NCBI GenBank assembly: GCA_903849835.1
Contig: CAINKA010000120.1
Location: forward strand, 1-16,753
Reading direction: 5' to 3'
DNA: 16,753 nt
Source of the DNA: an uncultured Alphaproteobacteria bacterium
Lineage (GTDB): Bacteria; Pseudomonadota; Alphaproteobacteria; Rickettsiales; UBA1997
Made by a program: the position numbers and the translations under genes. Under the pieces are notes generated by a model. That model was given only the letters and a program-made list of their open reading frames with translations. It was not told where the DNA came from and did not search any database. This document shows, in pieces, positions 1 through 7,294 of this stretch (position 1 is its first letter; every line of letters begins with the position of its first letter).

Positions 1-180
1 CCATTATAAAATTTTTACCTGGGTTTGGCATAGCCTCACCCGCGTCTCGCTCAGCATAACATTCAGAGAAACAATGCGAATTGAAGAATCGAGATTGAGT
101 GATTGAAAACTTGCTGGGAGAAAAATAATTTGAGGCGGCGCATCAAAGCAGTCATTTCCTAACTTTCAATTCAGAAATTC

Positions 181-2100
181 ATGTCAGGTCAAATTAAAAT
201 TACTCTTCCGGATGGTGCTGTGCGTGAGTTTGCGCTTGGAATTTCCGGCGCAGAAATTGCGAAATCAATTTCGATTTCTTTGGCCAAGGTGGCGCTGGCG
301 ATCAAGGTGAATGGTGAGCTGCGCGATCTTTCGCGGGCGATTGAAAGCGATGCAAAAATTGAAATCATCACGCCGAAATCGGGCAAAGATGCGCTCGAAA
401 TTATTCGTCACGATGCGGCGCATTTGATGGCGGAGGCGGTGAAAGAGCTGTTCCCCGAGACTCAAGTCACAATCGGACCGGCAATCGAAAATGGATTTTA
501 CTACGACTTCGCGCGCAAAATTCCTTTCGCTTTGGATGATTTAGAAAAGATCGAAGCGAAAATGCGTGAGATCGCAAAGCGAGACGAGAAGCTGACTCGC
601 GAGGTTCTGAAACGCGACGATGCGGTGAAATTTTTTGAATCGATCGGCGAAAAATACAAAGCGGAACTCATCGCTTCGATTCCAGCAAACGAAGATATTT
701 CGCTCTACCGCCAAGGAAATTTTATCGATCTTTGTCGCGGTCCGCATGCGCCATCAACTTCGCACGTCAAACATTTTAAATTGATGAAATTGGCGGGAGC
801 CTACTGGCGCGGTGATTCGCGCAATGAGATGTTACAACGTATTTACGGAACTGCTTGGGAAAGTGAGGAGTCGCTGAAAAATTATCTGCATGTTTTGGAA
901 GAGGCAGAAAAAAGAGATCACCGCAAAATCGGCCGCGCGCTCGATTTATTTCACATTCAGGAAGAGGCTACGGGCTCAGTGTTTTGGCACCCGAAAGGCT
1001 GGATCGTTTATCGCGAAATCGAAAATTACATTCGCAGCAAGCTCGAAAAAAATAATTACGTCGAAGTAAAAACGCCGCAACTCGTCGATAAAATTCTTTG
1101 GGAAAAATCGGGTCACTGGGAAAAATTTCGCGAAAATATGTTCGTGGCTGAAAGCGAAGACCGCATGCTTGCGATCAAGCCCATGAACTGTCCGTGCCAT
1201 GTGCAGATTTTTAATCAGGAGCTAAAATCTTATCGCCAATTGCCGCTACGCATGGCGGAATTTGGTTCTTGCCACCGCAACGAATCTTCGGGATCGCTGC
1301 ACGGAATTATGCGCGTGCGAGCATTCACGCAGGATGACGCCCATATTTTTTGCGAAGAACATCAAATTAATTCCGAAACAATTTCTTTTTGTGAGCTGCT
1401 CAAAGAAGTTTATCACGACTTCGGATTTGAAGATGTGAAGGTAAAATTTTCGACGCGTCCGGAAAAGCGCGCAGGTTCTGATGCCACGTGGGATAAGGCT
1501 GAAGCAGCGTTGGAAGAGGCGGTAAAACAAGCGGGATTAACTTGCGAAATCAATCCCGGAGAAGGCGCATTTTACGGACCGAAATTGGAATTTACTTTGG
1601 TCGACGCGTTGAAACGCGAATGGCAATGCGGCACTTTCCAAGTCGATTTTATTTTGCCGGAAAGATTGGATGCGAGTTACGTGGCGCAAGATGGCTCTAG
1701 GAAAAGACCGGTGATGCTACATCGCGCCATCATCGGAACTTTCGAACGTTTCATCGGAATTTTAATCGAAAATTGCGCCGGAAAATTTCCGCTTTGGTTG
1801 GCACCCGTGCAAATGGTAATCGCCACAATCACCAATGATTCCGACGAATATGCCACGCAAGTTTTGCAAAAGTTGAAAGCCTGCGGATTCAGAGTGGAAG
1901 CGGATCTAGACTCGCAAAAAATTTCTTACAAAATCCGCGAACATAGTTTGAAAAAAGTTCCCTACATTTTAGCGGTGGGGAAAAAAGAAGCGGAAAGTGG
2001 GGCGGTTTCGGTGCGGAAATTTGGGGAAGAAAGTCAGAGCGTGATGAGTGTTGAGGAGTTTATCGCGATGGCGCAAAATCAGATTTTGCAGAAAAAATAA
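181..2100 (+). CDS. thrS: Threonyl-tRNA synthetase
   Basis: Cytoplasmic class II aminoacyl-tRNA synthetase that charges tRNA-Thr with threonine and edits mischarged Ser-tRNA-Thr. At 639 residues it is full length. Domains in order are an N-terminal TGS domain (about 1-65), the editing domain with the HxxxH pair H77/H81 and C185/H189, the catalytic core (about 245-535) and the C-terminal anticodon-binding domain (about 540-639). The three residues expected to hold the active-site zinc are present as C337, H388 and H514, each three positions later than the E. coli residues. Motif 2 reads FGSCHRNESSGSLHG. The ATG at 181 gives the normal TGS start; the leader (TTCAGAAATTC) has no Shine-Dalgarno motif. 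The stop codon shares one base with the start of the downstream membrane-protein gene, so the two are probably co-translated. Identification is secure. Confidence 0.98.
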   Translation: MSGQIKITLPDGAVREFALGISGAEIAKSISISLAKVALAIKVNGELRDLSRAIESDAKIEIITPKSGKDALEIIRHDAAHLMAEAVKELFPETQVTIGPAIENGFYYDFARKIPFALDDLEKIEAKMREIAKRDEKLTREVLKRDDAVKFFESIGEKYKAELIASIPANEDISLYRQGNFIDLCRGPHAPSTSHVKHFKLMKLAGAYWRGDSRNEMLQRIYGTAWESEESLKNYLHVLEEAEKRDHRKIGRALDLFHIQEEATGSVFWHPKGWIVYREIENYIRSKLEKNNYVEVKTPQLVDKILWEKSGHWEKFRENMFVAESEDRMLAIKPMNCPCHVQIFNQELKSYRQLPLRMAEFGSCHRNESSGSLHGIMRVRAFTQDDAHIFCEEHQINSETISFCELLKEVYHDFGFEDVKVKFSTRPEKRAGSDATWDKAEAALEEAVKQAGLTCEINPGEGAFYGPKLEFTLVDALKREWQCGTFQVDFILPERLDASYVAQDGSRKRPVMLHRAIIGTFERFIGILIENCAGKFPLWLAPVQMVIATITNDSDEYATQVLQKLKACGFRVEADLDSQKISYKIREHSLKKVPYILAVGKKEAESGAVSVRKFGEESQSVMSVEEFIAMAQNQILQKK

Positions 2101-3905
2101 TGAAAAATTGGAAAAATATTTTTGCTTATTCAGCAGCGCCAATTTTGGCTTTAACAGCTTTTTCAATCATCTTTCAAATTTGGAAAATAGATCTCAGGCA
2201 GCCGATTTTTTGTTACGGCGAAGATTCTCTTTTTCATTTTTTTCTGATCAAAAATATTGTTGTTAGCGGTTGGTTTTTTTCGAGTGAAAATATTGGCTTG
2301 CCACATCTTAAAGAAATATTTTATCTCCACGATTTTCCTCTTAACGCCGAGCTGTTTAATTTTTTAATCATTAAATTTTTTACCTATTTTTCGCAGGATA
2401 TTTTTTTGATTGCGAACTGCTTTTTTATCACAAGCTTTGCATTGATTTCAGCCGCGTCTTTCGTTGCTTTGCGCAGTTTTAATATCAGTATTTTTAGCGC
2501 GATTATTGTCAGTATTTTATATGCCTTTTTGCCATATCATTTTTCGCGCAATTTATGGCATCTGCTTTTATCTAATTATTCGATTGTTCCACTGTTGGTG
2601 ATGGTGAGTTTGTGGATTGCTTCCGATAAACTTTCTCTGCTGGCACTCAATAAAAAAAATCAGCTTTCTTTGGCGCCAAACCATTTTTTCCTGACTAGCC
2701 TTGCTATTGGCTGCTTTGCGGCGGTTAGTGGAACCTATTACATTTTTTATGGCTGCGTAATTTTTGTTTTTGCTTGGTTGTTGCGCGCTTTACGAGTTGG
2801 AAAATTTTTTAATAAAAATGGTTTTTCCGCGATAATTCTTTGTGTAGCGATAGTGATGGTTTCGGTATTTATTCATTTTCCGACGCTGATCTATCAAGCT
2901 CAGAACGGCTTTAATTCACAGGTTGCGAATAGGGATGTGGATCAAAGTGAGTTTTATGCTCTTAAAATTGTAAATTTATTTTTGCCGGTTGCTAACCACT
3001 ATTTGGATTATTTCTCTCAAGTCCGAGCAACGTTTGATAGTTTATCACAAGAAAAAGAAAGTGGATCAACTAGCCTAGGAATCATTGGTTCTTCAGGATT
3101 TTTATTTTTGATGTTATGGCTGATTTCAAAAAGCCAAATTGACGGAAAGCTTTTGCTACAAAAAACTTTGAAGCGATTTCCAATTAGTGAAAAAAATCAA
3201 AATTTAATTTCGGATTTGGCAAGTCTTAATCTTCTCTCGGTTTTATTTGCAACGGTTGGAGGATTGGTAATGCTGATTGCTGTGCCATTTCCAATGTTCC
3301 GTAGTCATGCCAGATTCTGTGTTTTTATCGCATTTTTCTCGTTATTCGCAGTGGCGATAATTTTTGATAAAATTGTTGAGAGGAAAATTTTTAACAAAAA
3401 GATTTTTGCTAAAATTTTTATTGTGGTCGTTTTTGTGTTTGGAATTTTTGATCAAGTGGGGCGCGTTTCTGCAGAAAAAATTCAGTCTGAAAAAATAAAG
3501 AATTCCTTTTTTTCTGATCGTGAATTTATAGAAAAAATTGAAAATTTTTTACCGCAAGAATCAGCGATTTTTGTTTTGCCGATTTACACTTTTCCTGAAG
3601 CGAGGGGTGACAATTACAATTCTTTGGTGGGCTACCTGCATTCGAAAAATTTACGCTGGTCATATCCTGCGATGGCAGGTCGTTCGGCCATCATTTGGCA
3701 ACAAGAAGTTTGGAAAATGAGTTTTAAAAATTTTATAAATGAACTAAAAAAAGAGAAATTTGCCGGAATTTTTATCGATAAAAATCAATTCGCAAAACAA
3801 CATAGTTGGGAAAAATTATGGCAAATCGAATCGAGTTTAAAATCGATTTCAATTGCTCCGGCCATAGTTTCGCAAGATTTAAAATTGATATTTTATAAAT
3901 TTTAG
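2100..3905 (+). CDS. Polytopic membrane protein, putative GT-C-type glycosyltransferase
   Basis: A 601-residue integral membrane protein with roughly ten or more hydrophobic segments and a soluble C-terminal part (about 475-601). After the first membrane helix comes a loop with an acidic pair (E41-D42 in GEDSLFHF), where GT-C enzymes carry their catalytic acid. YAFLPYHFSRNLWH (141-154) and the late segment GYLHSKNLRWSYPAMAGR recall large bacterial membrane proteins of the YfhO/GtrII-like kind; that likeness is from memory, not a search. The inferred role is transfer of a sugar from a polyprenyl-phosphate donor to an acceptor outside the inner membrane. It begins at the TAATG overlap with thrS, which suggests translational coupling. 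The gene looks clearly T-richer than thrS, partly because of its hydrophobic codons. The stop TAG lies inside the palindrome that follows. An unrelated membrane function remains possible. Confidence 0.6.
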   Translation: MKNWKNIFAYSAAPILALTAFSIIFQIWKIDLRQPIFCYGEDSLFHFFLIKNIVVSGWFFSSENIGLPHLKEIFYLHDFPLNAELFNFLIIKFFTYFSQDIFLIANCFFITSFALISAASFVALRSFNISIFSAIIVSILYAFLPYHFSRNLWHLLLSNYSIVPLLVMVSLWIASDKLSLLALNKKNQLSLAPNHFFLTSLAIGCFAAVSGTYYIFYGCVIFVFAWLLRALRVGKFFNKNGFSAIILCVAIVMVSVFIHFPTLIYQAQNGFNSQVANRDVDQSEFYALKIVNLFLPVANHYLDYFSQVRATFDSLSQEKESGSTSLGIIGSSGFLFLMLWLISKSQIDGKLLLQKTLKRFPISEKNQNLISDLASLNLLSVLFATVGGLVMLIAVPFPMFRSHARFCVFIAFFSLFAVAIIFDKIVERKIFNKKIFAKIFIVVVFVFGIFDQVGRVSAEKIQSEKIKNSFFSDREFIEKIENFLPQESAIFVLPIYTFPEARGDNYNSLVGYLHSKNLRWSYPAMAGRSAIIWQQEVWKMSFKNFINELKKEKFAGIFIDKNQFAKQHSWEKLWQIESSLKSISIAPAIVSQDLKLIFYKF

Positions 3906-4012
3906 AGCCTGTTTTCAAACTCAGTGTGCCTCGATTTTTTGGAAATTTTACGCAAAAAAGAGCAAAAATTTACGGAAAAGTGAGGTGCGATGAGCTTGAA
4001 TACAGGCTCTAA
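3902..4012. repeat. 111-bp palindrome between convergent genes
   Basis: The two halves pair base for base around a short centre: positions 3902-3949 pair with 3965-4012 without a bulge. Of 48 pairs, 37 are Watson-Crick, 6 are G-T and 5 are mismatches; the loop is about 15 nt. The outer 11 pairs (TTAGAGCCTGT) are perfect. Each arm supplies the TAG stop of one converging gene: 3903-3905 for the membrane protein and 4009-4011 for the methyltransferase. It may act as a two-way transcript end or mRNA-stabilising hairpin, or be a miniature palindromic mobile element. There is no good U-tract on the + side, so a classical intrinsic terminator is not certain. Confidence 0.85.
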
Positions 4013-4740
4013 TCTTTCTTCAAAACGCAAAGCAGAGATAATCCAAAACAAAAATTAAATTTTTTTAGCCAAAATTTTTCACTGGAAAAAATCATGGTTA
4101 AAAATTTATTGAATGGTGGCAAGTCATGAGATTCCTCGCCTGATGATTGTCGATTTGTGATTTTTTCAAGTAAGCGAATCGAAGCGGCTAGCGGAAATAA
4201 AATGCAGTTGAAGTAAGTAATTTTTTCTGTCACGAATCCAGAAGCTCTGATCAAATTTTTTAAACTGCGCAAATTATAGCGACGATGATGGTGTAGTTTT
4301 TCGTCATGCAAGCTCCATAAAAATTGAAAAGCTGGCACTGTGATGATGATCTTTCCGTTGGGATTTAAAAATTTTTTTAACTCAGAAAGCGAGGCTAAAT
4401 CTTCCTCCACATGTTCTAAAACATCAAATAGGCAAATTAGGTCAAAGCCTTGATTCTGAAGGCCTAGTTCACTTGGTAAACTTCCTTTAATCATGGAAAT
4501 TTTTTCGCCGAATTCTTCACAAATTTTTTCTCTAGCGAAATCATTTGGCTCGATTGCAGTGACTTTTCCGTGACGCATTAGCATTTCTAAATTTCCACCA
4601 GTGCCAGCCCCGATTTCTAAAATTTGCGCTGAGGGTTTGGTGTTTTTTTCTACAAAAAATTCGAGAATTGAACGACGCGCGACAAACCACCAATGCTGCT
4701 TTTCAAGATCGCACATTTCACGATAAGATTTTGCGTCCAT
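4009..4740 (-). CDS. Class I SAM-dependent methyltransferase
   Basis: A 243-residue Rossmann-fold methyltransferase of the Methyltransf_11/23 type. Motif I is ILEIGAGTG (40-48), the acidic residue that would bind the SAM ribose is E64, and the post-motif region is FDVLEHVEED (105-114), followed by NPNGKIIITVP (126-136). The N-terminal EKQHWWFVARR and the SLHDEKLHHHRRY stretch (143-155) are, as far as I recall, seen in methyltransferases of polysaccharide and glycolipid loci. The substrate is unknown; the context suggests a sugar or polyprenyl-linked glycan. The start ATG shares its A with the TGA of the upstream GT2 gene, so it should be translationally coupled to it as the last gene of the gatA-GT2-methyltransferase set. 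Its stop TAG lies within the palindrome facing the convergent membrane-protein gene. Confidence 0.85.
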   Translation of the reverse strand: MDAKSYREMCDLEKQHWWFVARRSILEFFVEKNTKPSAQILEIGAGTGGNLEMLMRHGKVTAIEPNDFAREKICEEFGEKISMIKGSLPSELGLQNQGFDLICLFDVLEHVEEDLASLSELKKFLNPNGKIIITVPAFQFLWSLHDEKLHHHRRYNLRSLKNLIRASGFVTEKITYFNCILFPLAASIRLLEKITNRQSSGEESHDLPPFNKFLTMIFSSEKFWLKKFNFCFGLSLLCVLKKD

Positions 4741-5669
4741 CAGTTTTTAATTATTTGGCGAATTAGATAAATCGGCCGCCGCTTTGATTCTACGTAGGTT
4801 CTTCCGAGATATTCTCCGATGATACCGATGCCCATAATTTGAATGCCGCCGAGAAATAAAATGGCGACGATTAGTGAATTGTAACCAGGCAAATCAATTC
4901 CGAAAATTATTGCGCGGCTGATGATGAAAATGGCGTAAATGAAAGAGAGGAGTGAAATGAAGAATCCGACATAGGTCCAAACCCGCAATGGCAAGGTGCT
5001 GAAGCTTGTGAGGCCTTCGATTGCGAAGTTCCATAATCTCCAGCCTGAGAATTTTGAAGTGCCATGTGACCTTTTTTTTCTGCTGTAATTAACATAGGCG
5101 CATTTGGCTCCAACCCATGAAAATAGGCCTTTCATGAAACGTTGTCTTTCTGGCAAAGTTTTTAATTGCTCGATGATTTTGCGATTAAGTAAGCGGTAAT
5201 CGCCAGCATTTTTTGGAATTTTTATTTCGGCGAAAAGATTGTAGATGGAATAAAAAAGCTCTGCCGTTTTGCGTTTGAAAAATCCGTCTGAATTACGATC
5301 GCAGCGTATGCCAACAACAGCCTCATAGCCTTCCTCCCATTTTTTTATGAAGTCGAAAATCAGTGACAACGGATCTTGTAAATCGAAATCGACAACGATC
5401 GCAGCATCGCCACAAGCATGATCTATTCCAGCCGTGATCGCAATTTCTTTGCCGAAATTCCGATTGAGATCGATGATTGAAAGTTTGTTATTTTTTTCGG
5501 CGTGAAGCTTTAGCCGCGCCAGTGTGTCATCTGAGCTTCCATCATTTACGACGATGATTTCAAACTGATATTGCGGAATTGAATCGATGATTTTTGTAAG
5601 ATCGAAAAAAAATTCATCGACCATCTGCTCTTCGTTGCAACAAGGGGAAATTATTGAAATTTTTTTCAT
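4740..5669 (-). CDS. GT2 family glycosyltransferase, polyprenyl-phosphate type
   Basis: A 309-residue inner-membrane glycosyltransferase of the GtrB/ArnC/DPM1-like class, which moves a sugar from a nucleotide donor onto polyprenyl phosphate on the cytoplasmic face. The GT-A domain (1-225) shows the N-terminal SIISPCCNEE, VNDGSSDDT with D43, the DxD-like DFDLQDP (94-100), QRFMKGLFSWVG (176-187) and the SHGTSKF motif (201-207). Two C-terminal membrane helices follow (about 231-252 and 264-287), then GEYLGRTY. It starts at an ATGA overlap with the end of gatA and ends at a TGATG overlap with the methyltransferase, so the three genes form one unit. It could make the lipid-linked donor used by the GT-C-like protein encoded opposite; this is inferred from proximity. 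The sugar cannot be told from sequence. Confidence 0.9.
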   Translation of the reverse strand: MKKISIISPCCNEEQMVDEFFFDLTKIIDSIPQYQFEIIVVNDGSSDDTLARLKLHAEKNNKLSIIDLNRNFGKEIAITAGIDHACGDAAIVVDFDLQDPLSLIFDFIKKWEEGYEAVVGIRCDRNSDGFFKRKTAELFYSIYNLFAEIKIPKNAGDYRLLNRKIIEQLKTLPERQRFMKGLFSWVGAKCAYVNYSRKKRSHGTSKFSGWRLWNFAIEGLTSFSTLPLRVWTYVGFFISLLSFIYAIFIISRAIIFGIDLPGYNSLIVAILFLGGIQIMGIGIIGEYLGRTYVESKRRPIYLIRQIIKN

Positions 5670-7144
5670 GATTTTTTCACAATCCCAGAATCTTCCTCCA
5701 GCGCCAAAGCCACGTCAAACATGGTTTGCTCGTCGAAATGTTTGGAGATGATTTGTAGTCCGAGGGGTAATCCATCTTTGTCGAAGCCGGCGGGAATGGA
5801 CATCGCTGGGAGGCCGGCCATGTTGGCAGGGATGGCGAAGGCGTCGTTCAAATACATTTTGATTGGATCGTTTTTTGTGACTTGTTTTGATTGATCGATC
5901 GGAGATGCGACGTTTGGAGTTGAGGGTGCGAGAATCGCATCAACTTTTTTGAAAGCCTGCGCGAAGTCTTCTGCCACAAGGCGTCGAACTCTTTGCGCTT
6001 TTTTGTAGTAAGCGTCGAAATAGCCGGCGGAAAGCACGTAAGTTCCGGTTAAAATTCTTCTTTGAACTTCGGATCCAAAACCTTGAGCGCGAGTTTTTTC
6101 GTACATTTCTTCCAAAGATAAATTTTCTCCTGCGGCACGAAATCCGTAACGCACTCCATCAAATCGAGCGAGGTTTGAGGAGGCTTCAGCGCAGGCCAGA
6201 ACGTAGTAAATTGCTGGTGCATATTTTGTGTGAGGAAGAGAAATTTCGACAATTTCAGCACCGCGTTTTTGCAGCATTTCTTTTCCACGATTCCATAATT
6301 CGTCAATCTCTTCCGGCATTCCGTCGAGGTGATATTCTTTGGCAATGCCGATTTTTTTGCCTTTGATGTTACTGTTGAGAAGCCTTTCAAATTGTGGAAC
6401 GGCGACATTGATCGAGGTTGAATCTTTTTCATCAAAACCAGAAATGACGCGTTGCAAAAGCGCGGCATCGTAGACATTTTTTGCAAAAATTCCGGCTTGA
6501 TCAAGTGAGCTGGCAAAGGCGACCATGCCATAGCGCGAGCAGCGTCCGTAGGTGGGTTTGACACCGACAATGTTGGTGAAAGATGCTGGCTGTCTGATCG
6601 ATCCCCCGGTGTCAGAGCCGGTTGCGCCGGCGCAAAGATTGGCTGCAACTGCGGCGGCAGAGCCTCCAGAACTTCCTCCCGGAACTAAATCTTCATCCGA
6701 ATTTTTCTTTTTATGTGGGTTGATCACTGGGCCGAAATAGCTGGTGATGTTGGATGAGCCCATGGCAAATTCATCCATGTTTGTTTTGCCTAGCGTGACA
6801 GATCCAGCGTCGAGAAGTTTTTGCGTTACTGTGGATTCGTAAGTTGGAATGAAATCGGCTAGCATTTTTGAGCCGCAAGTTGTGCGAATATTTTTGGTGC
6901 AAAAAAGATCTTTAATGCCGAGGGGAATTCCTTCCAAATCGCGCGCAGTTCCAGCAGAAATTTTTTCATCGGATTTTTTTGCTTGAGCCAAAGCGACGTC
7001 AAAAGATTCGGTGATGAAAGCGTTCAAGCGGCGATTTTGCTCGATATTTTTGATGTAAGCAGCAGTGACTTCCGTGCTAGAAAATTTTTTTGTTTTTAAT
7101 CCGTCGATGGTTTGGCGGATGGTGAGGGTTGTGAGGTTGGTCAT
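5666..7144 (-). CDS. gatA: Glutamyl-tRNA(Gln)/aspartyl-tRNA(Asn) amidotransferase subunit A
   Basis: Amidase-signature subunit of the GatCAB complex, which releases ammonia from glutamine to convert misacylated Glu-tRNA-Gln (and often Asp-tRNA-Asn) to the correct form. It has 492 residues, the usual length. The Ser-cisSer-Lys triad is visible: K78 in GIPLGIKD, S158 in PGGSSGGS and S182 in SDTGGSIRQP. I start it at the ATG at 7144 (MTNLTTLTIRQ). The frame stays open to an ATG at 7219, but those extra 25 codons lie in the palindromic repeat and intergenic DNA and do not look like GatA. No clear Shine-Dalgarno precedes 7144. gatC and gatB are not in the window, which departs from the common gatCAB order. 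Instead gatA overlaps a GT2 gene by four bases. Confidence 0.96.
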   Translation of the reverse strand: MTNLTTLTIRQTIDGLKTKKFSSTEVTAAYIKNIEQNRRLNAFITESFDVALAQAKKSDEKISAGTARDLEGIPLGIKDLFCTKNIRTTCGSKMLADFIPTYESTVTQKLLDAGSVTLGKTNMDEFAMGSSNITSYFGPVINPHKKKNSDEDLVPGGSSGGSAAAVAANLCAGATGSDTGGSIRQPASFTNIVGVKPTYGRCSRYGMVAFASSLDQAGIFAKNVYDAALLQRVISGFDEKDSTSINVAVPQFERLLNSNIKGKKIGIAKEYHLDGMPEEIDELWNRGKEMLQKRGAEIVEISLPHTKYAPAIYYVLACAEASSNLARFDGVRYGFRAAGENLSLEEMYEKTRAQGFGSEVQRRILTGTYVLSAGYFDAYYKKAQRVRRLVAEDFAQAFKKVDAILAPSTPNVASPIDQSKQVTKNDPIKMYLNDAFAIPANMAGLPAMSIPAGFDKDGLPLGLQIISKHFDEQTMFDVALALEEDSGIVKKS

Positions 7145-7165
7145 TTTTAATTTTAAGTTGTATGT

Positions 7166-7244
7166 GATGTCATGCTGAGCTTGTCGAAGCATGGTTCTAG
7201 GCACCGTGCCACGAATCATGCTTCGACAAGCTCAGCATGACATC
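7166..7244. repeat. 79-bp dispersed palindrome, copy 1
   Basis: A 28-bp perfect inverted repeat (7166-7193 and 7217-7244; core ATGCTTCGACAAGCTCAGC) encloses a loop that is itself nearly palindromic and centred on GGCACCGTGCC (7200-7210). The whole 79 bp pairs with two mismatches and one G-T pair. A second copy with the same core and the same GGCACCG centre lies at 16518-16590. It sits between dsbD and gatA, just upstream of the gatA start. The CTTCGACAAGCTCAGCATGA core is, from memory, a dispersed repeat seen in many bacterial genomes. Confidence 0.92.
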
Positions 7245-7294
7245 GAGGTTTTTTGTAAATTTGATCAATCGGTTTTTTGAATCAGTTTTGGTGT

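Noticed and set aside
1..180. A coding tail, leader RNA or promoter before thrS (TTGAAA at 103 and AATAAT at 124)
   Set aside because: No frame looks like protein, no stable leader fold was evident, and the promoter spacer is only 15 bases.
6049..6648. 199-residue frame within gatA
   Set aside because: It lies in another frame of a clearly conserved enzyme and shows no motif.
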